Shown here piece by piece: positions 39,610-49,259 of a DNA stretch of 64,000 nt. A model generated the notes under the pieces. It was not told where the DNA came from, ran no database searches, and saw nothing but the letters and a program-made list of their open reading frames with translations. Each line of letters begins with the position of its first letter. Position 1 is the stretch's first letter. The translations under genes were made by a program, and so were the position numbers. Source of the stretch: Rhodothermales bacterium (GTDB lineage Bacteria; Bacteroidota; Rhodothermia; Rhodothermales; UBA10348). Where the stretch lies: NCBI GenBank assembly GCA_040221055.1, contig JAVJVN010000019.1, positions 1 through 64,000 on the forward strand, written 5' to 3'.

Positions 39610-42600
39610 ATGAACAAGCAGAGACTGCTACAGCTTATAACAAGAGCTGCCTTTGCGCTGATTGTCATGTTTGCCTTCACGGCAAGCATGTCAATGGCGC
39701 AAATTTACGTCTCGACGACGGGCAGTGACGCACTTGATGGCTCTTCGCCAACTGTTCAATCCGCAACAGTTGGACCGAAGAAGACCATTGGTGCTGCGCT
39801 CCTTATTGCCGGAGACGGCGATACGATTGTCATCGAGGCTGGTACGTACGCAGAGGACCTTGATTTTTCGGCCGCTGGCTTTGACGGCGACGATATCACG
39901 GTACGGGCGTCCAACCGAATTGCCAATACTGTTGTCACGTTACAGGGTGACATTATCATCGGTGCTGCGGTCGGTGTATCGGAGCCAAACATTACTTTGG
40001 CTACGAGCGGAGGGACATTCGTGACCAGCGGAGCTGGGAATGACCTGTTCCTTGCGGACGGTACGCTCACGCTCGCTAGTGCAGGAGTACTTACGCTTCG
40101 TGACGACGTCCTCGTAACACGTACTCACGGTGCCGTGTCGGGCTCCAATGCTGTGTTCTTTGCTGGGGAATCCAATTTCAGCTTTGCCAACACGACGGCA
40201 GCTCCTGGTGAGTCTATCACCGTGGGTCTCGAGTTCCCGGCCGATTTGAATGGCGGTGTCATTGATATTACTCAGGCCGCTGGCTCTATTACATTCCCTG
40301 GTTTTACGGCAGGCGACTTTGATGCCAGCACGGCTGCCAGCGTCACAATCAACGGCGATGTCGTCATTGAAGGTGATACCGACGGATTTACCAATGGCGG
40401 CGCTGGCTCAGTTGTCGTCAATGGAGATCTCGATGCACAGGCCGACATTGTTACCAGCACAGGCGCTGGTGATATCACGGTCAATGGTGATCTGGATTTG
40501 GCCAACGGTGTTTACCTGATTAATGACGGTACGGGTGACATGGAAGTCACCGGGACCGTTAGGTACACCGAAACTGTTATCCCCGCCGAACTCGGTCTGA
40601 CCAACGATGTAGAGATTATTCGTTCCGATGCAGGATCTCTTACGGTCAATAACGTGGTTACTGCTTTTGCCTCGCGTAATGGAGGAGCGGCAGGAAATGC
40701 TACGTTTAATTTCCAGATCAACATCGTTGATGGAGATGGCGAAATTGCTGGTACGATCACGGAAGCTGGCTCAGGCGCAAACACGTTTTCTGCAGCCGTT
40801 GACGTAATTGATGGTTGGGTTGAGCTGTTGACGGGAGCTGCTGCAGCAGCTCCGGGTGACGGTCTCACCATCGCAAGCTCCAATACCGTTTCTGGTGACA
40901 TCACGAACGCGGGTACGCTGATTCTTGGTGCAGGTGCAACCTTGACGCTTGAGTACGACAATGTCGCAGGCTTTACTGGCGGACTTGGTGATATTAATGG
41001 ATCAACCGGGACCGTAGTCATCAACGGCGACACGCCGGCTGGTACAGTTGACATTGCCGGCAACCTGACTATCAATGGCGATGGCGGTGCAGTCGGTCTG
41101 GATGTTGGTGGCAACCTCAGTCTTGCTGGTGATGGTGATATCAGTGGTGTGGTTGACGTAGACGGAATCATGAATGTCACTGGCAACGGCGTTGATTTCA
41201 CGGCACCAAACGGCCCCGGACTCTTCGCTGTTCGCGTCGATGGCACGACCACATTGTCTGCCACTGCAACTGGCGGTGACTTTCCAGACTTCTCGGGTGG
41301 TGACGCAGATTTTAACGGTGATGTCATCATCAACTCTAACACCGACTTTGCTGGCGATGTTGACGTGGCGGGTAGCTTGACGGTGTCCAATGTTGGTGAC
41401 TTCGGTGGAGACCTGACTGTAGCCGGAACGGCAACTTTCGACGGCAGCTCTGTCGCCGACGCCAACACGATTACCGGGGACATGAACATCTCTGGTGCCC
41501 TGAGCATCAGTGATAATTCCTATGTGTCTGGTGTTGACGGAGCCGTCTCAACGTTCACGATTGATGACACAGTCGTCTCTCAGGGTTCAGCATTCATCGT
41601 GGGTGAAGACAACACGCTGGATATCCAGGGTAACTTCACTGGCGGCCTCCTTGATGGTACTGATACTGACGGTGACGGAACTGTCGCTCTGGTCAAGTTC
41701 AGCTTGCCGAGTGGTGGTGCCACGTTCTCACCAGGACCTAACACCCAGGTCGCAGACGTTGAGGTTGATGGAAACGAGCTCACGCTCATGGTTGTGGGCG
41801 GCTTTGAGGCTCAGGGCAACCTTACGCTTCAGAACGACGCAACGCTTGATTTGACAGATGTCTTGGTGTCACTCACTGGTACCAATGCGGTCGTCGATAT
41901 CAAGACGAATTCTGAAATCATCGCATCCGGTAACACAGGCGCCCTCGAGTTCGCTGCCAATGTGGCTGACAATGCCACGACGGCAACCGCAGAAGGTGCT
42001 CCAGCTGCCGGTCAGGAGATCATTGGTGGTGGTACGCTGACCAATATCATCGTGAACAATGCAAACATTGCTCCCGAGCCAGTAGATCTTGACGCATCCA
42101 TCACGATTACCGGTCAAATCTCGCTGGCTGACGGCGGAATTGCGATCGAGAATGCCGAGACACTGGCGTTCTCAGGTGACGGGGCTGGTGTCAGCATCAA
42201 CGTTGGCGGCACGAGCGTCATCTTCAATGGTGACGGTTCTACGGGAGCGGTTTCCGGTTCATACGATCTCACGTATGAAGGAATTGCCGTTGCGCCATTC
42301 ACGTCAGGAGACGAGTATGACGCGACCGATGTAGATGATCTTACCGTCACGGCAACTGGTAACACGATCAACCTCAATTCGTCAGGTGCTGTCAACATTT
42401 CAGGTGACTTTACCGTCGCTACTGGTGTTCTGGCAGACCTCGACGATGACCTGGAGGTAGACGGTACCGCATCCATCGCGGGCACGGTCTCAGGAAACGG
42501 TGTTCCGAACGTGTTGGAACTCTCCGGTGATGGCCTCAGCCATTCCGTAACGGGTACCGTTACGGCAGATCTGACGCTTTCCGGCGACTCTGATCTTGCT

Positions 42601-45600
42601 GGGTCTACGAGTAACACCGTGGCCGCTACGCTGACGAACGTCAATGTGACGGGTACGGTCTCCATCTCCAACATTCAGCAAGTCACAGGTCTCATCGATG
42701 TTGATGGCGATCTCACGTTTGGCATGTCGAATGCTGATGGAGCAACTGCAGGCCCTGGCACTGACGCTCGTTTGGCCGGTAATCTCACTGTAGACGAAGG
42801 TGCAAGCTTCACGCTTTCCACCAACGTAATTTCAGACGCCAACGTCGACTTTGGTGATAACGGCGCTACAGCCGGTACCGCCACGCTCAACTTGGGTGGC
42901 TTCGAATTGCGCATGGTAGGCGGTGCATTTACGGCCGATGTGGACTCCGATCTCGGAACGACAGGTACAATAGCATTTGACGGTGGTACCATTGGTACCG
43001 CAGGTGCATCTGTGCCCAATCTTTGGGTCGACTCCGGCTTGGTAGCACTGTCCAGCGATGTTGACGTTCTGACGCTCCTTGATGTGGACGTGGCTCTTGG
43101 TCTCGCGACCTTCACGCTTTCGCTTCAGGGTGATGCTGAGCTCGCTGCCGATGTTACGGGAGGTGAGTTCGAGACGCTCGGTACGACGCTGACGGCTTCT
43201 GCTGATATCGACTTCACAGATCTGACGATCAACAGCGTCAGTACGACGACGTTCGCATCGACGAGCGGAACCACGGATCGTACGTTTACTGTCCTTGGCG
43301 CATACGTCCACACCAAGGGCGACGTGGATCTCGGTGATCAGGATCTGGTTATCACGACCAGCTTTGATTACACAGCGGGGTCTTATATGGCGGGCGATGG
43401 CATCGTGTTCTTCAACGATGCAACGGATAATGCCGCTGCTATCCCAGTTGACACGAACGGTGGCATCGTAACCATTCCAAATGTCACAGTAGACGTTACG
43501 GTTGGAACGGACGTCGGCTCCAATGACGGAATCACTCTCGTCGACGGTGCCTCTGAAGTGGATCAAATGGTCGTATCGGGATCATTCATGATTCTTGATG
43601 GAACCGTTCTGACCAACGAAGCAGGCGCCCTGACGGACTCGAAGGTTACGCTGAATGACGGTGTCGTTCTGACGCGTGACGATGGCACGTTCGAGCAGAC
43701 GCCCACGTTCGGTGGCGACAACTTGACCGTCATCTATGAGGACTTCGATGCCAGTGGTCTTATTGTGACGGACAACGAGCTTCCCGCAACGGTTGCCGAA
43801 CTCCAGATCAACGATGCCACAGAGCTCGACGACAATGTCGATGTAGCTGTCACAACGCTTGACTTGAATGGCGACCTTTCCATCGACGAGAATGACGACG
43901 GTGATAACACACTCACAATCGCTGAAGGTGGATGGTTGCAGGTCTCTGCTCTTGGTGCTTTTGTTGACAATAATGCCGGCACAGTCGAGCGATTCACTCC
44001 AGCTGGCCCTGTCAACTTGATGTTCGACGGGTTGGCAACCACCAACAGCCTCGTCTTTCCGGATGCCGCTGGAGCTGACGCCGTCAATGTCAACGAACTG
44101 TCGGTGCAGGCTAATGTCGCTCTTCATGCTGATCGTACGGTTGTTGATGCTACGATTGACGCTGCCTTCGACGTTAATGGCAACGAACTGTCAGTAACGG
44201 GTTCGTTTGTACTCGTCGATGATGCTGATGCCCCGGATGGCTCTATCACTGACTCAGGCCCTGGCGGCGCTCTCGCGCTGGACGGCTCGGGTTCTGCACA
44301 GACGCTCGACGCAACCGGTGACATCGACTTCCCGGCTTCACGGTTGATTATCTCCAATCCGGAGGGAGTGATTCTCACCGGTGGAGACATAGACTTCCGT
44401 AATCCAGGAGCTGCTCCAGCTGCTGGTCCTGGAACCGGTGGTACACTCGTTCTTGAGGAGGGGGTCTTCACAACCGGTACCAACCAAGTGATCCTTGATC
44501 ATGGTGGAACCGGTAGTCAGGGCTTCACCTCCGACGGTGGTGTTCTTGTCGGCAATGTTACAAAGGAGATCGTTGGTGGCGCTTTGGGTGCTGCAGCGGA
44601 TCGGATGACGTTCCCGACCGGTACTACTGCAGGCGAAAGCCGCCCAGTGTCTATCACGTTCAACAAGCCAAATGAGATTGCGGCTGGTGGTGCCTCAGGT
44701 ATCACTCTAACCGTGAACCATCTTGAAACCTCACCTGGTGGCAACAACAACCTGCCGTTGACTACAAAGGATAATCTGGGAGAGGATCTTACGATCGCTC
44801 GATATCCAGATTTCCATTGGCTGATTACGGCAAGCTCGACGTTGTCGCCGTCCGTCGATTATGACATCGAACTGAATGCTGCTGGATTTGCAGAGTTCGT
44901 TGGTGAGGACATTGAGAGCGTTCGTACGATCCGCCGTCAGGCTCACGCAAACGAGGCCACGATCACAGAGGAGCAAAAAACGAACTTCTGGACACTGGTT
45001 GGTCCAACGCCTGAAGCAAACGACAACTTTGCTGTCAGTTCGACCAATCCTGTCACGGTTGTTCGTGACGCAGTCGGTGCTCTGAACTCCGGCAACGGCG
45101 TGCTCTTCACGATGGGTCTCGAGTCCAACATGACAGTCACGGCTCCTGCAGCTGTCGCAGTCAATGCGGGCGATACGCAAGACCTGGATCTGTCAACCGT
45201 GTTCGGAGGCGGTACCGGTGCTTACACCTATGCCATTACGTCGGCTGATACAGGTGTCGCGACTGGCACGGCTGCGGGCAACACATTGACCGTGTCAGGT
45301 GTTGCTATCGGATCGACTACGTTGACGGTGGTCGCGACCGATGAATTGAACGACTCCCGTTCGACTACGGTTACCGTAAATGTTGCTCCTGGCTTCGCAG
45401 CAGCACCGGATCTTGATCTGGATGCAGCAGTGAATGTTGGTGGTACGAATGAAGCTGCCCTCGAAGGCGTTGTGGTAGGGGGTACGGAACCGTACACCTA
45501 CGCCGCTACATCCAACGATACGGCTGTTGCCACGGCAGCAATCGTATCGGGTGAACTCGTCATCACGGGTGTTGCCATCGGGTCGACGACCGTTGATCTG

Positions 45601-46806
45601 GTTGCCACGGACGCCACGGGCGCTACCGTGACCCTGGTTGTCAATGTGACGGTCAGCAATGCGCTGGCCATCGCCTCCGGTGCCACCGATGTCGTTGAAT
45701 TGACGGAAGGTGACTCTGGTGAAGGGTTGGCTACCGATCTGTTCGAAGGTGGTTCGTCACCGTTCGACATCGCGGTTTCTTCAGCAGATGAAGATCATGT
45801 CACGGTATCGATTGACGATGCTGGCATGATCACCATCAATGCTATCGAAGCCTATGCAGCCGGTACCACGATCGGTCTGGTCAATGTCACGGTAGATGTA
45901 ACGGATGCGTCCGGCGCTACGTTGGTAATCACGGTTCCTGTCGATGTCCTTCCGGTCCTTGGTGATTTGGACGGCTCCGGCGCTCCGAGCTCAGCCAGCG
46001 CCTCGCTTGCCCTGGATTACTTCCTTGGCCTGACGACGCTGACGGCGAAGCAGCAGGTTGCCGCTGACTTCAACAGCGACGGCTTTGTCACTCCGTTCGA
46101 CGCTGCCTTGATCTTCGACGCCTTCTTCAACAGCAAGAAGGAGATCAATGAGTTCGTCGCAAGTGACCTTGCATTCGGAACGATTGCCCGCGAGGCCGGA
46201 ATGGTTTCCATCCCGCTCGTACTCGAAGGCGATCTGAACGGTGTGGTCTCTGCCCAGTTCACGGCCCAGATTGACCCGGCTTACGCTACGGTCACCTCTG
46301 TCGAGTCCAACCTCGGCGAAGGCTGGATCGTGAAGCATGTGGTATCGGAAGACGGTCAGCTGCGTGTTGCCATCGCAGGCTTCGGTGATGTGGTTGCGGA
46401 CGGTAACGTCGCTACCATCAACCTGCAGCTTGTCGACGGTGCTCCTGCATTCAACCTGAGTGCAGAAGGCGCAGTCAACAACAATCCGGTTGCCAACATC
46501 GACGCGGTTGAAGTAGTCGAACTGCCAGAAACGTTTGCCCTGCAGGGTAACTACCCGAACCCGTTCAACCCGACCACGACGGTCCAGTTTGACCTGCCGG
46601 AAACGGCAGACGTCGAAATCCATGTCTTTGACATGGTGGGTCGTCAGGTGATGGCGCTGCCTTCGCAGACCATCCAGGCCGGTACGAAGCGTTCGGTACA
46701 GCTCAATGCATCGCAGCTTGCTTCTGGATCGTACTTCTACCGGGTCATTGCCAAGATGGAGAGCAAGACGCTCGTCGAGTCTGGCCGCATGATGCTGGTC
46801 AAGTAA
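39610..46806 (+). CDS. Giant beta-helix surface protein with Ig-like, dockerin-like, cohesin-like and T9SS domains
   Basis: A 2398-residue protein. The signal peptide ends SMSMAQ (near residue 31), then IYVSTTGSDALDGSS. A very long beta-helix of INGD/VDGD-type repeats runs to about residue 1640. Three Ig-like domains follow (about 1842-2112, with the repeated VAIGSTT). A dockerin-like pair (about 2118-2170) has a degenerate first loop DLDGSG and a canonical second loop DFNSDGFVTPFD (D, N, D, T, D ligands). A cohesin-like domain (about 2180-2297) and the T9SS domain (about 2305-2398, GNYPNPFNPTTTVQF...GRMMLVK) end it. ATG 39610 is chosen for AGAGAGG just upstream and the signal peptide. Codon use (many GGT, ACG, GCT) differs from the other giant. 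Confidence 0.88.
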   Translation: MNKQRLLQLITRAAFALIVMFAFTASMSMAQIYVSTTGSDALDGSSPTVQSATVGPKKTIGAALLIAGDGDTIVIEAGTYAEDLDFSAAGFDGDDITVRASNRIANTVVTLQGDIIIGAAVGVSEPNITLATSGGTFVTSGAGNDLFLADGTLTLASAGVLTLRDDVLVTRTHGAVSGSNAVFFAGESNFSFANTTAAPGESITVGLEFPADLNGGVIDITQAAGSITFPGFTAGDFDASTAASVTINGDVVIEGDTDGFTNGGAGSVVVNGDLDAQADIVTSTGAGDITVNGDLDLANGVYLINDGTGDMEVTGTVRYTETVIPAELGLTNDVEIIRSDAGSLTVNNVVTAFASRNGGAAGNATFNFQINIVDGDGEIAGTITEAGSGANTFSAAVDVIDGWVELLTGAAAAAPGDGLTIASSNTVSGDITNAGTLILGAGATLTLEYDNVAGFTGGLGDINGSTGTVVINGDTPAGTVDIAGNLTINGDGGAVGLDVGGNLSLAGDGDISGVVDVDGIMNVTGNGVDFTAPNGPGLFAVRVDGTTTLSATATGGDFPDFSGGDADFNGDVIINSNTDFAGDVDVAGSLTVSNVGDFGGDLTVAGTATFDGSSVADANTITGDMNISGALSISDNSYVSGVDGAVSTFTIDDTVVSQGSAFIVGEDNTLDIQGNFTGGLLDGTDTDGDGTVALVKFSLPSGGATFSPGPNTQVADVEVDGNELTLMVVGGFEAQGNLTLQNDATLDLTDVLVSLTGTNAVVDIKTNSEIIASGNTGALEFAANVADNATTATAEGAPAAGQEIIGGGTLTNIIVNNANIAPEPVDLDASITITGQISLADGGIAIENAETLAFSGDGAGVSINVGGTSVIFNGDGSTGAVSGSYDLTYEGIAVAPFTSGDEYDATDVDDLTVTATGNTINLNSSGAVNISGDFTVATGVLADLDDDLEVDGTASIAGTVSGNGVPNVLELSGDGLSHSVTGTVTADLTLSGDSDLAGSTSNTVAATLTNVNVTGTVSISNIQQVTGLIDVDGDLTFGMSNADGATAGPGTDARLAGNLTVDEGASFTLSTNVISDANVDFGDNGATAGTATLNLGGFELRMVGGAFTADVDSDLGTTGTIAFDGGTIGTAGASVPNLWVDSGLVALSSDVDVLTLLDVDVALGLATFTLSLQGDAELAADVTGGEFETLGTTLTASADIDFTDLTINSVSTTTFASTSGTTDRTFTVLGAYVHTKGDVDLGDQDLVITTSFDYTAGSYMAGDGIVFFNDATDNAAAIPVDTNGGIVTIPNVTVDVTVGTDVGSNDGITLVDGASEVDQMVVSGSFMILDGTVLTNEAGALTDSKVTLNDGVVLTRDDGTFEQTPTFGGDNLTVIYEDFDASGLIVTDNELPATVAELQINDATELDDNVDVAVTTLDLNGDLSIDENDDGDNTLTIAEGGWLQVSALGAFVDNNAGTVERFTPAGPVNLMFDGLATTNSLVFPDAAGADAVNVNELSVQANVALHADRTVVDATIDAAFDVNGNELSVTGSFVLVDDADAPDGSITDSGPGGALALDGSGSAQTLDATGDIDFPASRLIISNPEGVILTGGDIDFRNPGAAPAAGPGTGGTLVLEEGVFTTGTNQVILDHGGTGSQGFTSDGGVLVGNVTKEIVGGALGAAADRMTFPTGTTAGESRPVSITFNKPNEIAAGGASGITLTVNHLETSPGGNNNLPLTTKDNLGEDLTIARYPDFHWLITASSTLSPSVDYDIELNAAGFAEFVGEDIESVRTIRRQAHANEATITEEQKTNFWTLVGPTPEANDNFAVSSTNPVTVVRDAVGALNSGNGVLFTMGLESNMTVTAPAAVAVNAGDTQDLDLSTVFGGGTGAYTYAITSADTGVATGTAAGNTLTVSGVAIGSTTLTVVATDELNDSRSTTVTVNVAPGFAAAPDLDLDAAVNVGGTNEAALEGVVVGGTEPYTYAATSNDTAVATAAIVSGELVITGVAIGSTTVDLVATDATGATVTLVVNVTVSNALAIASGATDVVELTEGDSGEGLATDLFEGGSSPFDIAVSSADEDHVTVSIDDAGMITINAIEAYAAGTTIGLVNVTVDVTDASGATLVITVPVDVLPVLGDLDGSGAPSSASASLALDYFLGLTTLTAKQQVAADFNSDGFVTPFDAALIFDAFFNSKKEINEFVASDLAFGTIAREAGMVSIPLVLEGDLNGVVSAQFTAQIDPAYATVTSVESNLGEGWIVKHVVSEDGQLRVAIAGFGDVVADGNVATINLQLVDGAPAFNLSAEGAVNNNPVANIDAVEVVELPETFALQGNYPNPFNPTTTVQFDLPETADVEIHVFDMVGRQVMALPSQTIQAGTKRSVQLNASQLASGSYFYRVIAKMESKTLVESGRMMLVK

Positions 46807-46820
46807 ATGAGTCAAGAGTG

Positions 46821-46845
46821 GGCGGGGCGCGGAAAGCGCCCCGCC
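46821..46845 (+). terminator. Hairpin between the first and second plus-strand T9SS cargo genes
   Basis: GGCGGGGCGC (46821-46830) pairs perfectly with GCGCCCCGCC (46836-46845) around GGAAA, 14 bases after the stop. A pyrimidine-rich stretch (CATCTTCCTCTCT), but no T run, follows. It is a likely terminator or 3' stabilising structure. Confidence 0.6.
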
Positions 46846-46891
46846 TACATCTTCCTCTCTGGCAATCAACCCAATGAAGAGCGAGAATCCA

Positions 46892-49069
46892 ATGCATAAG
46901 GCTTTTACCAAAACGATCACTACGGCTGCTCTATTTTTTGCAGCCATGCTGGTCGGAGCTGTCCCCGCGATGTCCCAGGTTGCCGTCACCGTTGGTGATG
47001 TGACCGGACGTCCGGGTGAAACGGCCACGGTAGCCGTAGACATTTCGGGTGCTGAAGGCGAGACCGCCATTCAGTCATTCGGATTCACGGTGACCACGGG
47101 TCCTGACATCAGCTTCACTGGCATCAGTACGGATGGTACGCTCTCGGGAAATGCCGGCTTCGCAACCGGCGCCAACACGGTCAACGGCAACGTTGGCGGT
47201 TTCTCCCAAGGCACGGACGTCACGACGTCCGGTACACTCATCTATCTGACCTTTGATCTCGGAACCACCGGTTCCGGGACCTTCTCACTGGGCGGATTTG
47301 CATTCAACGGAGGCGACCCTGCAGCGACAGGTTCATTTTCCGCTGGATACACCGTCTCCAACCGCATTATTGCTGTCGATAACGCCTTCGCAGGTGTTTC
47401 CCAGGACTTCCTGATCAACATCAGCCTCGAGGATGCCCTTGTTGCTGGCGATGGTGTGGTTTCTTTCAACTTCGATCTCAACTACGACGCTTCCCTGATG
47501 TCAATCAACTCGACTGAAGGAGTAAACGGTGTAGTTGCCGCTGGTATCACGTCGGGTGCAACGGTCAACGGTTCTGCCGTCGACGCCAACACCTTCCGTG
47601 TTGCCGGTTTCTCCGGTGCGAATCTCACGGGAGATGGATTGTTCATCCAGGTTGCAGCAACGGCCACCAGCACGGCTGGCGTAGCGAACATGACGCTTAC
47701 GAACGTCACGTTCAACACCGGAACTCCGGTATACGCTTCCCGCACGGGTGTCCTGACGGTCAACGCCGTCAACTTTGCTCCTGTGTTCACGGCTGAGCTG
47801 ACGGACACTGAAATCCTGGAAGATGACTTCACGTTCACGTTCGATTATGACGCTACGGATGCCAACGGCGATGCGATTACATACGCATTGACGGCTGGTC
47901 CTGGCTCCATCGACGCGACGACGGGTGTCTACACACTGGATCCGATGGGAAACAGTGGTGTGCACACCATCACGGTTTCGGCTTCCGATGGTGTCAATAC
48001 GACGTCGACGAGTGCTGAACTCACGGTTGTTCGCGTGGACTGGCTGGAAGCCCGCCTGGCTGGCTTCCACGAAGTACCTCCGGCGGCTACGGTTGCCACG
48101 GGTAACGTCACGGTTCGTCTGGTTGCAGATCAGGGAACCATGGATGTCTTCGGCTTCTACGAGGGCCTGGCTGGAACGTACTCCGCTTCACACATCCACA
48201 TCGGTGATGTAGGTGTGAACGGTGGTGTTGCTTTCCCGCTTGCTCCCGATGTCGACGGTTTCTTCGGTCAGACCATTGACGTCTCTGCAGCCACGGCTGC
48301 CCAGATCAGCGCACTCCGCAACGGCGGTGCGTATGTCAATGTCCACTCAAGCGCCTACCCGGGTGGCGAAGTCCGCGGTCAGCTCCTGGATGCGGGCAAC
48401 TCCGCTCCTGGATCGGCTGTGATTTCTGCCCTGTCGTCTGTGACGATTACCGGTGATCCTTCGACGCCAGCACTCACGGTTACGTGGCTGCCGGTGTCCG
48501 ATCCCGATGGCGATACGGTCAACTACATCTTCCAGATGTCGGCCAACGCGTCGTTCACGGAGATCATCGGCATTGAAAGCTTCGGTACGTCCAACAGCCT
48601 TACGGCAACGGTTGGCGATCTCGCAGCGATCTATGACGAAGTTGCGCCTGTGGTCGAGATCGGTGGTCAGGTCACGGTATTCCACCGTGTCATTTCCACC
48701 GATGGATCCCTTTGGACGGCCGGTGCCAGCAAGAGCTTGACGCTCACGCGCGGTACGGTCACCGATACGGAGAACGGTACGGAGCTTCCTTCGGAGTTCA
48801 CACTGAAGGGCAACTACCCCAACCCGTTCAATCCTTCGACGACCATCCAGTTCGATCTGCCGGAAACGGCTGACGTAACGGTACAGGTCATGGATATGCT
48901 GGGTCGCCAGGTCATGTCCATCCCGTCGCAGACCGTTGAAGCCGGTGCGAACCGGTCCATGCAACTGAATGCTTCTGCCCTGTCCTCGGGCATTTACCTC
49001 TACCGCGTCATTGCGGCCGGGGCAAATGATACCCGTGTCAAGGTGGGTACGATGACGCTGCTGAAGTAA
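46892..49069 (+). CDS. T9SS cargo protein with two cohesin-like domains and a CHRD domain
   Basis: A 725-residue protein. The signal peptide ends VPAMSQ (near residue 29). Two cohesin-like domains follow, about 30-155 (VAVTVGDVTGRPGETATVAVDI) and 155-290 (VSFNFDLNYDASLMSI). An Ig/cadherin-like domain comes at about 300-378, then a CHRD domain at about 382-501 (ARLAGFHEVPP, SHIHIG, YVNVHSSAYPGGEVRGQL). A fibronectin-like region precedes the T9SS domain (about 630-725, GNYPNPFNPSTTIQF...GTMTLLK). Cohesins bind dockerins; a dockerin-like module is encoded in the gene just upstream. An in-frame ATG at 46874 is an alternative start. Binding is inferred, not shown. Confidence 0.88.
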   Translation: MHKAFTKTITTAALFFAAMLVGAVPAMSQVAVTVGDVTGRPGETATVAVDISGAEGETAIQSFGFTVTTGPDISFTGISTDGTLSGNAGFATGANTVNGNVGGFSQGTDVTTSGTLIYLTFDLGTTGSGTFSLGGFAFNGGDPAATGSFSAGYTVSNRIIAVDNAFAGVSQDFLINISLEDALVAGDGVVSFNFDLNYDASLMSINSTEGVNGVVAAGITSGATVNGSAVDANTFRVAGFSGANLTGDGLFIQVAATATSTAGVANMTLTNVTFNTGTPVYASRTGVLTVNAVNFAPVFTAELTDTEILEDDFTFTFDYDATDANGDAITYALTAGPGSIDATTGVYTLDPMGNSGVHTITVSASDGVNTTSTSAELTVVRVDWLEARLAGFHEVPPAATVATGNVTVRLVADQGTMDVFGFYEGLAGTYSASHIHIGDVGVNGGVAFPLAPDVDGFFGQTIDVSAATAAQISALRNGGAYVNVHSSAYPGGEVRGQLLDAGNSAPGSAVISALSSVTITGDPSTPALTVTWLPVSDPDGDTVNYIFQMSANASFTEIIGIESFGTSNSLTATVGDLAAIYDEVAPVVEIGGQVTVFHRVISTDGSLWTAGASKSLTLTRGTVTDTENGTELPSEFTLKGNYPNPFNPSTTIQFDLPETADVTVQVMDMLGRQVMSIPSQTVEAGANRSMQLNASALSSGIYLYRVIAAGANDTRVKVGTMTLLK

Positions 49070-49097
49070 CACTCGGCGCTCAATCGTTCAGATTGAA

Positions 49098-49133
49098 GGG
49101 GGGCGGGATCGACAGATCCCGCCCCCCTTTTTT
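49098..49133 (+). terminator. Intrinsic terminator after the CHRD cargo gene
   Basis: GGGGGGCGGGATC (49098-49110) pairs perfectly with GATCCCGCCCCCC (49115-49127), loop GACA, followed by six T (49128-49133). It lies 28 bases after the stop codon. Confidence 0.93.
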
Positions 49134-49259
49134 ATGGTAGTGTCAATTGGGACCGTGGATGAAAAAGTGCATGGAGCAAATGGGGAGGTGGACCGTATAT
49201 TGAACCAGCTCCCCCTTTGCAAGCGCCAATTTGCAAACCATAAGTCATCAGGCCCATCT

